Shown here in pieces: positions 1 to 7,143 of a stretch of DNA of 27,216 nucleotides. The notes under the pieces are model-generated. The model was not told the origin of the DNA. It did not search any database and saw only the letters and a program-made list of their open reading frames with translations. This DNA is from a virus. Both the position numbers and the translations under genes were made by a program. The stretch lies in IMG/VR virus record IMGVR_UViG_3300027746_000083, positions 1-27,216 of that record, one strand, 5' to 3'. Numbering within the stretch: position 1 is the first letter of the stretch; every line of letters begins with the position of its first letter.

Positions 1-1638
1 AAGCATCTTGTTGTAAGGGGAGAGGTTGCATCACGGGCAATCAAGCGAGCTATTGAGAATGGCGTTGACCTAACAGATAAGGCAGCGTTGGATGCGTATA
101 TGAAGCAAGAGCAGGCTTTGGCATTTAACTTAACCGCACCAACAGCACAAGAGAAATGGAAGGTCAAGTCCATCTATGACATTGAGAATGGCATCATGGC
201 CGAGGCTGACCGGGCCACCTTTCAGGAACAAAACTCATGGGCATCGAAAGTGAGCAGCGCCCTTGAGGTGCCAGTCATTGGCCCCATGCTTAAGCCAATG
301 ATCCCGTTTGTTCGTACTCCCCTGAACATTCTCAAGCAAGGCTTTGTTGAGTCAACAGGATTCGGAGCTGCATTAGAAGCAGGGAAAACTCTTGTCGAGA
401 ATGGGGGCAACCCAACGGCAACCGTGCTGGCCCTACAGAAAAAGATGCTGGCTGATCCCGGTGAAACATTCAGGATCGCTGGGCAGATCGCCGTTACCAC
501 CACTGCTGCTGCTGCGATGTACGCGGGGGTGATGAGCGGAGCCATTGTGGGCGGTGGCCCTGGCAGATGGACTGGGGGAGGCAAGGGGTCTACGGCACAG
601 AAAGCCTACGATCAATGGTTGGAAGAACATGGAAGATCACGTTATTCGATTCAAGTTGGCGATCTGAACATTCCATTTGATCGTTTCGGGGAGCCGATTG
701 CGATTGTGTTGAGGATGGTGGCAGATGCGGGAATGTATAGCAGCTACGCCAACTATCAGGATCAGGAGCATTGGATAGCAGGCATCGCCGGTATCATGGC
801 CACCGGCCTGTATCAAGCGAGCTTCCTGCAAGGGCTACAGGATGTAATGGGCATCCTGACCGACCCTGAGGCGGCCAATGGTGCAAAGTCAACGAGGGCA
901 GTTCAGAACTGGCTATCAACTCAAACACCTTTTGGGGGAGCGTTGAATTACGTTCGACGCATTGAAGATCCGTACAAACATGCCTATGGCGGCGCGAGTT
1001 TTATCGAGGCCATGCGTGTGCATGAAGACTTCTATGGAAGCGTGTTTGGCAAGCTGAATGACCGTCTCCCCGGCGTGGGGAAGGCCCCCCAGTTGATCGA
1101 CCAGATCACCGGCAAGCCGGTCCCGATCACCCCTGGGGGCGGCCCCAACGGGCTCAATCCGCTGCAACAGGCCATTCCGTTCCTGCCTCGCGGGGGCAAG
1201 GGGGAGAGCGGCCCATGGAGCGCGATCTTCGCCATCAAGGGCTTCTATCAGGAGAAGCGGCCCGATGGGGTAAGGCTCACCACTGCTGAGCAACAGCAAT
1301 ACAACAAGTACATGTCAGAGATTGAGATTGACGGTAAGACAGTTGCACAGTTCATCAATGACTACGCCAGAAGGCCAGAGGTGCAACAGTTCATCGAGAA
1401 GCGGGCAGCATTGAAAAGTGCCGATAGGGCACAAATTACACAAGCACTCGACAAGGCCATCAGTGATTACGCCCACGCGGCAATGTATCGGCTTGTGCAG
1501 GAAAACTCAGCAGTTGCCCGTAGAGCCACAATGACCGACGCGAAGAAAGAGCTATTGAAGCAGAATGATCTTGCCGGGGCGCAGATCGTAAACGATGGAA
1601 TTGAGGAGCTATTTAGAGCCGCCCGTTCTGGCGATTAG
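1..1638 (+). CDS. Large internal virion / DNA-ejection protein, C-terminal part (5' end outside window)
   Basis: The reading frame is open from base 1 with no stop upstream of the TTG at 88, so this is the C-terminal ~545 residues of a longer protein. It directly precedes the tail fiber gene, the place of the gp16 internal core protein in T7-like phages. Visible features are an Ala/Gly-rich hydrophobic stretch (AVTTTAAAAMYAGVMSGAIV), a second hydrophobic stretch around WIAGIAGIMATGLY, a PFVRTPLNI motif that I associate with large phage virion proteins, a Gly/Pro-rich linker and a charged helical C-terminus. The hydrophobic segments would suit a protein that crosses the host envelope during DNA ejection. 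No enzymatic motif (for example a lytic transglycosylase) is visible in this part. Family membership is inferred from position and general character; the missing N-terminus would decide it. Confidence 0.7.
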   Translation, partial: KHLVVRGEVASRAIKRAIENGVDLTDKAALDAYMKQEQALAFNLTAPTAQEKWKVKSIYDIENGIMAEADRATFQEQNSWASKVSSALEVPVIGPMLKPMIPFVRTPLNILKQGFVESTGFGAALEAGKTLVENGGNPTATVLALQKKMLADPGETFRIAGQIAVTTTAAAAMYAGVMSGAIVGGGPGRWTGGGKGSTAQKAYDQWLEEHGRSRYSIQVGDLNIPFDRFGEPIAIVLRMVADAGMYSSYANYQDQEHWIAGIAGIMATGLYQASFLQGLQDVMGILTDPEAANGAKSTRAVQNWLSTQTPFGGALNYVRRIEDPYKHAYGGASFIEAMRVHEDFYGSVFGKLNDRLPGVGKAPQLIDQITGKPVPITPGGGPNGLNPLQQAIPFLPRGGKGESGPWSAIFAIKGFYQEKRPDGVRLTTAEQQQYNKYMSEIEIDGKTVAQFINDYARRPEVQQFIEKRAALKSADRAQITQALDKAISDYAHAAMYRLVQENSAVARRATMTDAKKELLKQNDLAGAQIVNDGIEELFRAARSGD

Positions 1639-1647
1639 GAGCGTACC

Positions 1648-1719
1648 GTGCCAGAATTGGCAGAGCGATTGCTAGGCCGTGCCACTTCCTTCCTACACAT
1701 ATTCGGGAGCCGTTTATAG
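1648..1719 (+). other. Candidate 23-codon leader ORF overlapping the tail fiber start
   Basis: A GTG at 1648 is preceded at good spacing by AGGAG (1637-1641), which overlaps the stop codon of the upstream gene. The frame runs 23 codons to TAG at 1717-1719 and overlaps the tail fiber start in another frame. The tail fiber GTG at 1679 has only a weak AGG before it and an in-frame TAG at 1673-1675. The short ORF could be a translational coupling leader, or a sign of a frameshift at the 5' end of the fiber gene. The sequence alone does not choose. Confidence 0.25.
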
Positions 1720-4354
1720 CTCCCCGGCAGTTGGCACGGTCTATTTCAACCTGACGACTTCTGGCGGTGCTGCGATTGGATTCCTTGATCCTTCGCACAT
1801 TCGCGTTTTCACAACACTTGATGGCGGGGCCACACTTGTTGAACGCTTCCGTCCTGCACAGTGGGAGTTCAACACGGCCCTTACTCAAGTCAAGCTGTCG
1901 GTTGCCACGGTGGCCAATGAGGCTGTAATCGTTAGGCGCATCACGCCGATTACTGGCCCGCTTGTTGACGTGCCCGATGGCATCAATCTTCCTGCCCAAA
2001 GGTTGAGGGATGTCAACCTTTACAATCTGTACGTTACTCAGGAGCAGTACGAGGCAAACGCAGCGGCACTTGCGCTAGCCACTGATGCGAATACTCAAGT
2101 TGGCCTTGTCTTGGCCAATGTTGCCAATCAACTTCCTTACACCCTGTACGCAAACAGGGCGGCAGTCCCCACCAATCCAGGATCAGCCATCAGTGGCGAG
2201 GTGTTGGACTCTACTTCGATGCAGACATTCACCCCGCTTACTGGGGTGCCATCGGGGTTTGTAGGCTCGTCATCGCTGATTGTTCGGATCAGATACAGCG
2301 TCAGTCTTGCGACTTGGCAATGGATCGACTATCGGGCGGCCAATGCTGATTCTCGATACCTGCTGAAAACACAGCTTGTCAACTCTGCTGTGAGTTCAAG
2401 CACGGTCGATCCCCCGACTGCTGCCGCTGTCAAGGTGGCTTATGACAAGGCCGGGACTGCACAAACAGGAGTTGATACGCTTACAGCCCAGGTTGGGGCT
2501 ATCCAGTCCTCCATTGCTTCGCAGTACACCATTGTTGGGAATGTTGCAAGCATCCCAGCCGGAACGAATGGGTTAAGGGTTGACATAACCAACAGCACCG
2601 GGATCGAGAGCTTTACGCCTCTCACTGGCCGCCCGTCTGGATTCGTTGGCTCCACAAGTCTCAGTGTGCGTCTTGTTTACTCTGCCCTTGCGAATACATG
2701 GCAGTGGGTGGATTACAGGGCTGTAGATCCTGACGGTCGATACGCTGGGGTCAATTTTACTCAGTCAGGCACTGGAGCTGTTGCCCGCACGGTAAAGGAC
2801 AAGCTGATGGAAGTGGTGTCCGTCAAGGACTTTGGGGCAGTCGGAGATGGTGCGGCAGATGATACGGCTGCTATTCAGGCAGCACTTACATGCGCTGCAG
2901 CTAAATCTAACGGCTGCAAGGTACTGGCCGACGGCTTTTTCAAAGTCACTGCTACATTAGTTGTAACAGGAGAAGGAGTATGTTTAGGTGGATCTTCACG
3001 GGGTAGTTGTAGGCTTCTCAGGACTGCCAACTATGGGTCTACAATAAGATTCGGTGGCGTAGCATCAAGGCTGGGTTGGCTTGGCTTGGAAAATGCATAT
3101 CTTGATAATATCGGCACCATGAACACTGGCTCTCATGTGGTTTTCGATAATTGCTATTCCATTATCCTATCCAACTGTATCATTAAGAATGGATACAACG
3201 GCGTTTCATTGCTTGGAGTCAATGAAGGCTACGTCAGAGATGTTGCAATTTCAGCAAATACTGGAAGTCCAACGGGTCGCAGCGCTATGGAGATTGGGCT
3301 TTCAACTGTAGATGCCTCGTATGGTGGAGATATATTTATGGACGGCCTTAATTTTTGGTGTGGCACAGCAACACTTACTACCATCACACCTTACCTTGAC
3401 TACGGTTTCAAAGTAGTTGCTGTTGACGGACTTTGGTTAAACAACGTTCATGTCATTGCCACAAAAGTAGCAAATTACTCCTTTGGTAATACAGCTGCAA
3501 AGCAGACCAGCAATATCTTTGCTTCTCAGGCAATGTCTGACATTAGTGCAGGCAATGGTATTGAGTTTATCGGAACAACTGCCGTAACTGATTTTAAGTG
3601 GTCCGGCCGAGTCAGCGCACTTGGGCAGGGAGGTACAAGCGGGAGGGGCATTTCCATCACATCACCATGCACATCGGTCACATTTGAGTGCTCTATTGAT
3701 GGCTTTAATTCAGACGGCATTTACATCGATAATGCCCAAGCTCAAAACATAGATTTTATATCTCCACAGATTCAAGCTAACGACTACGACAACGGGGGCA
3801 CCGCTGGCTCAGGCATTAACATTGTCAATGGCTATGCGATTACAGTTTCCGGTGGATACATTAAGGGCTATTCCACGCAAGATTGGGGTGTCGTAGTCGG
3901 TGCGGGTGCTTCTAGACTGGTAATTGATGGCTTGCGCGTCGAAGATAACATCAATGGTGGTATTCAGCTAACAAGCGGGGCCTCAAACATTACAATTACT
4001 AACTGCGATTTACGCAACAACACCAACGCTGGAGGTGTCACGATATCCAACCCTGGCAATATCTCCAACTTGTATGTTGATGGATGCCCAGGCCTCACTC
4101 CTCTTTACGGATCGGTGGTGTGGGACCCCCCCGCGATTGGAACTGGAACGTCAGCCTTTACCTTTTTGACAATCGTAGGTGCCGCAGTAGGCGATGCAGT
4201 AATCGTGTCTGCAACAACAGACTTGCTTGGCCTGAGCCTATACGGCTATGTTTCAGCCGTAAATACCGTAACGCTGGTTCTTGCTAACGTCGGCGGTGGA
4301 AGTACCAACTTGCCAAGTATGACTGTGCGGGTAAGAGTTGAGAAGTATTTTTAG
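1679..4354 (+). CDS. Tail fiber / tailspike with T7-fiber-like N-terminus and beta-helix
   Basis: This 891-residue protein probably binds the host surface. Residues 1-130 look like the T7 tail fiber N-terminal domain that attaches to the tail (FLDPSHIRVFTTLDG, then RLRDVNLYNLYVTQEQYEA). Residues 154-228 and 283-356 are a diverged duplication, each with FTPLTG.PSGFVGS and TWQW.DYRA. Residues ~374-410 (VKDFGAVGDGAADDTAAIQ) are the classic start of a pectate-lyase-3-like right-handed beta-helix, and the following several hundred residues are rich in N, G, I and V as such helices are. The short C-terminal part may be a trimerisation or capping domain. Start is GTG at 1679; an in-frame stop lies just before it. 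Base composition drops in the beta-helix half (about 40% GC in 3301-3360), suggesting an exchanged receptor-binding region. Whether it degrades polysaccharide cannot be told. Confidence 0.85.
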   Translation: MPLPSYTYSGAVYSSPAVGTVYFNLTTSGGAAIGFLDPSHIRVFTTLDGGATLVERFRPAQWEFNTALTQVKLSVATVANEAVIVRRITPITGPLVDVPDGINLPAQRLRDVNLYNLYVTQEQYEANAAALALATDANTQVGLVLANVANQLPYTLYANRAAVPTNPGSAISGEVLDSTSMQTFTPLTGVPSGFVGSSSLIVRIRYSVSLATWQWIDYRAANADSRYLLKTQLVNSAVSSSTVDPPTAAAVKVAYDKAGTAQTGVDTLTAQVGAIQSSIASQYTIVGNVASIPAGTNGLRVDITNSTGIESFTPLTGRPSGFVGSTSLSVRLVYSALANTWQWVDYRAVDPDGRYAGVNFTQSGTGAVARTVKDKLMEVVSVKDFGAVGDGAADDTAAIQAALTCAAAKSNGCKVLADGFFKVTATLVVTGEGVCLGGSSRGSCRLLRTANYGSTIRFGGVASRLGWLGLENAYLDNIGTMNTGSHVVFDNCYSIILSNCIIKNGYNGVSLLGVNEGYVRDVAISANTGSPTGRSAMEIGLSTVDASYGGDIFMDGLNFWCGTATLTTITPYLDYGFKVVAVDGLWLNNVHVIATKVANYSFGNTAAKQTSNIFASQAMSDISAGNGIEFIGTTAVTDFKWSGRVSALGQGGTSGRGISITSPCTSVTFECSIDGFNSDGIYIDNAQAQNIDFISPQIQANDYDNGGTAGSGINIVNGYAITVSGGYIKGYSTQDWGVVVGAGASRLVIDGLRVEDNINGGIQLTSGASNITITNCDLRNNTNAGGVTISNPGNISNLYVDGCPGLTPLYGSVVWDPPAIGTGTSAFTFLTIVGAAVGDAVIVSATTDLLGLSLYGYVSAVNTVTLVLANVGGGSTNLPSMTVRVRVEKYF
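2138..2746 (+). repeat. Duplicated ~75-residue domain in tail fiber
   Basis: Two copies at about 2138-2362 and 2525-2746 are separated by a linker. They share FTPLTG, PSGFVGS, SL.VR, TWQW and DYRA in the same order and spacing, with many differences between copies, so the duplication is old and constrained at protein level. It may be a small beta-rich carbohydrate-binding or spacer module. Confidence 0.8.
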
Positions 4355-4362
4355 GTGATGAA

Positions 4363-4731
4363 GTGACTAAACCATCCTGGTTCGTTGCTGCCCTACTGGG
4401 GGCCTTTGCTGCCCTGCTGTCAGCCCATCTTGGCATGATCGGTTACGCCGCTCAGCGTTGCTCTCTCTACGGGGCGAAACTGGGCAACCGGATGGATCAA
4501 GCTCAGATCGGCGGCCCAGCGGCACAAAGGCTGCATCAAGAGATTATTGAAAACGGTACGAAGTGTGGAAGGCTCATGGATGATTTCCAGAAGGCGTCCG
4601 ACAACTATCAGTCAACCATCCTGGCCCTGCTGGGTGGTGCAGGGCTCAGTGCTGGGGTTGGTGCAACAGCACAAAAAAGGTCGGATGAGTTTCCTCCCCC
4701 GACCAACAATCAACGCAAGGATGAATACTAG
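4363..4731 (+). CDS. Small two-membrane-segment protein, holin candidate
   Basis: A 122-residue protein begins with GTG at 4363, nine bases after the tail fiber stop, with AGGTGAT as ribosome binding site. Two hydrophobic stretches are visible: about residues 5-30 (FVAALLGAFAALLSAHLGMI) and about 84-103 (STILALLGGAGLSAGVGA). A soluble helical stretch lies between them and a charged, Pro/Asn-rich C-terminus follows. Two membrane segments with a polar C-tail, located after the tail fiber gene, is what holins of T7-like phages look like (T7 gp17.5 follows gp17). I infer a role in lysis, but no sequence family is recognised and it could be another small membrane protein. Its TAG stop is interlocked with the stop of the gene converging from the other strand. 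Confidence 0.55.
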   Translation: MTKPSWFVAALLGAFAALLSAHLGMIGYAAQRCSLYGAKLGNRMDQAQIGGPAAQRLHQEIIENGTKCGRLMDDFQKASDNYQSTILALLGGAGLSAGVGATAQKRSDEFPPPTNNQRKDEY

Positions 4732-5207
4732 AGTTGCGAGTGAGTTTGATAAGCTCCACAGCCCCTAGCATAAAGACTGCCTTCGATGGCGGCCTCAGGG
4801 ATGCCTAATGTGCAGTCGCCCCCAACTCGTTTCTTTCCCCAGTGAGTACAGCGGTAGCAATAAGCTCCCTTTTTACTGGGATCAAGACGTTCCAGTTCAG
4901 GTAAAACATCAGCATATATTTGCCCAAACCTGATCCGCATTACGGTATCCCTGGCAATACCCACTGACTCTGACACAGCTAGATGTGACTCGACTGGGGA
5001 GTGTTCAAGCACGGCCCGCACTGCTACAGCCTTTTGTTCATCCGTGAGTATGTAGGCGCCAGCGACATTACGGTGAATCTCCCCCATTCTGATCTTGGAG
5101 ATTGTTTGCTTGGATACGCCAAACTGACGGCCCAATTCACTGTTAGATTCTGAACTATTGAGGATAGTGTAAACAGCCTCGGGGGAGAGAGGGGAATGGC
5201 GGCTCAT
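4728..5207 (-). CDS. Double helix-turn-helix protein with C-terminal Cys motif, putative DNA-binding
   Basis: The 159-residue protein starts at ATG 5207, overlapping the previous stop as ATGA and preceded by a purine-rich AGGAGGTGGAGGG, so I prefer it to longer starts. Residues 22-49 (SELGRQFGVSKQTISKIR, then G.I..NV) form a helix-turn-helix of the type seen beside phage homing endonucleases and in small phage regulators. Residues ~72-102 look like a second, diverged copy (VGIARDTVMRIRFGQIYADV). Cysteines 117, 120, 132 and 150 (CYRC, DC, GC) could bind zinc. No nuclease motif is seen, so a DNA-binding regulator is the simplest reading. It is last in the minus-strand block and its stop overlaps that of the plus-strand gene. 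Confidence 0.6.
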   Translation of the reverse strand: MSRHSPLSPEAVYTILNSSESNSELGRQFGVSKQTISKIRMGEIHRNVAGAYILTDEQKAVAVRAVLEHSPVESHLAVSESVGIARDTVMRIRFGQIYADVLPELERLDPSKKGAYCYRCTHWGKKRVGGDCTLGIPEAAIEGSLYARGCGAYQTHSQL

Positions 5208-5626
5208 CCCTCCACCTCCTCGGCTTGGGGCAGCGGGATGGCGTGGGTCTGGCGTGACCCGCCACGCGAAGGGAGCGGAGAAATACGCAAACCATACAGA
5301 ATACCTTTGGACCCCTCCTCTTCGAACCAATCAGAAACCGAGGTGTGTGGCGCGGGAGGTGGGCCATCCCAGTGACAGTTGACCATCCCGGCCTGCTGCT
5401 GGAGCAGGGTGGCGGCGCGGTCTAAATCTCCAGGGCCAAACTGGCGAGACTGCAAATCAGCCGCCAACTTCGCCACCTCCCCCGGCTCCGGCGCTGGCGG
5501 GGCGGGCTGGGCAGCCTCTAACGCCTCAACGCGCTCCAGCAGGTTCAGTAAAGTTTGGGAAACAACAGCACCATCGAGGGCGGCGGAATGGCGCAGCCAA
5601 GCCAGGGTTTCGGGAGGGATGTTCAT
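5204..5626 (-). CDS. Hypothetical protein, 140 aa, with N-terminal helical segment
   Basis: The start ATG at 5626 overlaps the upstream stop (ATGA) and its own stop overlaps the start of the HTH gene, so the three genes form a tightly coupled operon. The N-terminus (residues ~5-38) is predicted helical with LLNLLERVEALEAAQ, possibly a short coiled coil, followed by a Pro/Ala/Glu linker, a second helical segment (DLDRAATLLQQQAG) and a C-terminal part containing DWFEEEGSKGILYGLR. No family is recognised. Confidence 0.6.
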   Translation of the reverse strand: MNIPPETLAWLRHSAALDGAVVSQTLLNLLERVEALEAAQPAPPAPEPGEVAKLAADLQSRQFGPGDLDRAATLLQQQAGMVNCHWDGPPPAPHTSVSDWFEEEGSKGILYGLRISPLPSRGGSRQTHAIPLPQAEEVEG

Positions 5627-6225
5627 GCCACTGCCTCAAGGGAGGGCCAATCGAGAGTTTCAGCCTTGGCCCAGAAAGCCTTGGCAATAGCAACATCACC
5701 ATTGGCTAGGCGAACGTACTCAGCCTGACGCTCAATCGCAACTTGACGGTTGTAGGCCGCCTGCCTGGTTGTGCGAACAGTGTCATAACAGGTATCCGCA
5801 AGTTCATCAAACTCATTCGATGCTGGGCTGACGTACTCATCGAGCTTGTGCAACCTGTAGGTCTGTGCTTCCCCAGGAAGGATCACACGCTTAAGTACAA
5901 CAAAGCTATCCGTTGCCAGCTTGACTCCCGACTTGCCGCGCTTGTAAGTGGATTCAAGAGCAACAGCACCTGTCATCGCCATTAACGCCGCCTCTTCAGA
6001 GAGCCAGCCAACATCATCCCCGTAACCGTCAGTGCCAAGGCGATAAATGGCAACGTCATCTTTTGACGGGATATGGCCTGCAAAGCCTGAGGTTTGGATG
6101 GCTTCGCTGAGGGAGACAGGAGGCGCGATTCCCCGGTGAATAGCTTCCAGCTTGATTGCATCGTTCAATTCATCAGCGTTGTAATTCAGAAGCTCAGGGC
6201 AGCTGAGTTCGGAAAAGCGTTTCAT
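5623..6225 (-). CDS. Hypothetical protein, 200 aa
   Basis: I place the start at ATG 6225 (MKRFSELSCPELL) because the upstream extension of the frame to 6369 overlaps the C39-peptidase gene and is basic/hydrophobic noise. No Shine-Dalgarno sequence precedes it; the leader is pyrimidine-rich. The protein is soluble and mixed alpha/beta, with a Tyr/Gly/Asp-rich middle (YRLGTDGYGDDVGW) and a helical C-terminus rich in Ala, Arg and Glu (RQAAYNRQVAIERQAEYV). No family is recognised. It is translationally coupled (ATGA) to the following gene. Confidence 0.65.
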   Translation of the reverse strand: MKRFSELSCPELLNYNADELNDAIKLEAIHRGIAPPVSLSEAIQTSGFAGHIPSKDDVAIYRLGTDGYGDDVGWLSEEAALMAMTGAVALESTYKRGKSGVKLATDSFVVLKRVILPGEAQTYRLHKLDEYVSPASNEFDELADTCYDTVRTTRQAAYNRQVAIERQAEYVRLANGDVAIAKAFWAKAETLDWPSLEAVA

Positions 6226-6263
6226 TGGGAGAAGAAGGGGGAGAAAGGAAAAAACAGGCGATT

Positions 6264-7079
6264 TCACCGGATGGCCCAGGCCCAGCCACCGCCTACAAAC
6301 AAACGAGGATTCAGGTTTTGGAAGGAATACTTGATACTCCTTCCCGCCCCTTGGGCCGATGTGATCCAACCACCGTTGACTAGGTTGATTTCACCATAGG
6401 GATCGTGACAGATCCAATGAGTATTGGTGTAGCCAATAATGGCAATGAAGTGGCCACCACCACCGGGAGCACTTACATGGCCGTGATGTAATACACCGGC
6501 TGCTACAACATTGCCACGATCAAGCTCAGAGCGGATCTGTTCGGGTGTCCAGTTGACACGCCATTCAGCACCGCTATAGCCAATCTCCTCAAGTGCCCCC
6601 ATGTGAGCACCCCTAGTAGTTGTGTCACCGTTACGCCTGACAACACGCAAGTAATCCAGATCATCACGGATGCCCGGAACATGCTTGAACGCCAAGCCCA
6701 TAGCGATAGACGACGTTTGACATTCCCTCCATCCGGTATCCCCGTTATCGAGTTGCCAGAAGTAAGGAACGGCTAGGGGGTTAGCAACAGAGGGTGTTGG
6801 TGGCGTTGAGTATGTCTTGCGCCATGCTGCATCTTCGCTAAGGATGCCAGGATTGGCAGCCAGGATTTCACCGTGAAGCAAGGAGACTGCTTTCTTTTGA
6901 TGATCTGCGCCTGTGTAGTTCGCGAAGAACTGCTCAAAGCGTTGGGGCAACATGGGCTCAGGCATATTGAAGAACGCGGGATTGGGTTTTGTAGGGAACC
7001 CCGCCATGAGTCCCCAGGAACCAAACTTGCCCTTTTGTGTCGAACGCCAACGCTGTTGACTCCAGAGGGTGGGAGCCAC
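6264..7079 (-). CDS. C39-like papain-fold peptidase, possible cell-wall hydrolase
   Basis: In 271-residue numbering from GTG 7079, the C-terminal half carries a C39-family-2-like cysteine peptidase signature: Cys120 (WRECQTSSIAMG), His210 (GGGGHFIAIIGY) and Asp226 (CHDPYGE). Residues ~44-90 form a separate helical region (RFEQFFANYTGADHQKKA). Phage proteins of this fold can act as peptidoglycan endopeptidases; no T7-type amidase is present in the window, so this is a candidate lysis enzyme. It may instead act on protein or in assembly. The start is uncertain: the GTG at 7079 and ATGs at 7007 and 6965 are all possible, and another ORF (7128-6958) occupies the same region in a different frame and ends over the ATG at 6965. 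Confidence 0.65.
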   Translation of the reverse strand: MAPTLWSQQRWRSTQKGKFGSWGLMAGFPTKPNPAFFNMPEPMLPQRFEQFFANYTGADHQKKAVSLLHGEILAANPGILSEDAAWRKTYSTPPTPSVANPLAVPYFWQLDNGDTGWRECQTSSIAMGLAFKHVPGIRDDLDYLRVVRRNGDTTTRGAHMGALEEIGYSGAEWRVNWTPEQIRSELDRGNVVAAGVLHHGHVSAPGGGGHFIAIIGYTNTHWICHDPYGEINLVNGGWITSAQGAGRSIKYSFQNLNPRLFVGGGWAWAIR

Positions 7080-7128
7080 AGACAGGAAGGTGATCGACGA
7101 GTTGAGGGGGAAGGGTTGTGAGTTTCAT
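6958..7128 (-). other. Candidate 56-codon small ORF overlapping the peptidase 5' end
   Basis: An ATG at 7128, 15 bases after the stop of the AbrB-like gene, opens a 56-codon frame beginning MKLTTLPPQLVDHL and containing FDTKGQVWFLG. It ends with TGA at 6960-6958, inside the third codon of a peptidase frame starting at ATG 6965. This would be a typical coupled arrangement if the peptidase starts at 6965. Against it, no ribosome binding site is visible and the peptidase frame is also open across the region. Confidence 0.3.
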
Positions 7129-7143
7129 GGCGGGGATGCAGGA

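Noticed and set aside
6226-6369. 48-residue N-terminal extension of the 200-aa hypothetical protein
   Set aside because: It lies mostly over the end of the peptidase gene and has no protein-like character; ATG 6225 is simpler.
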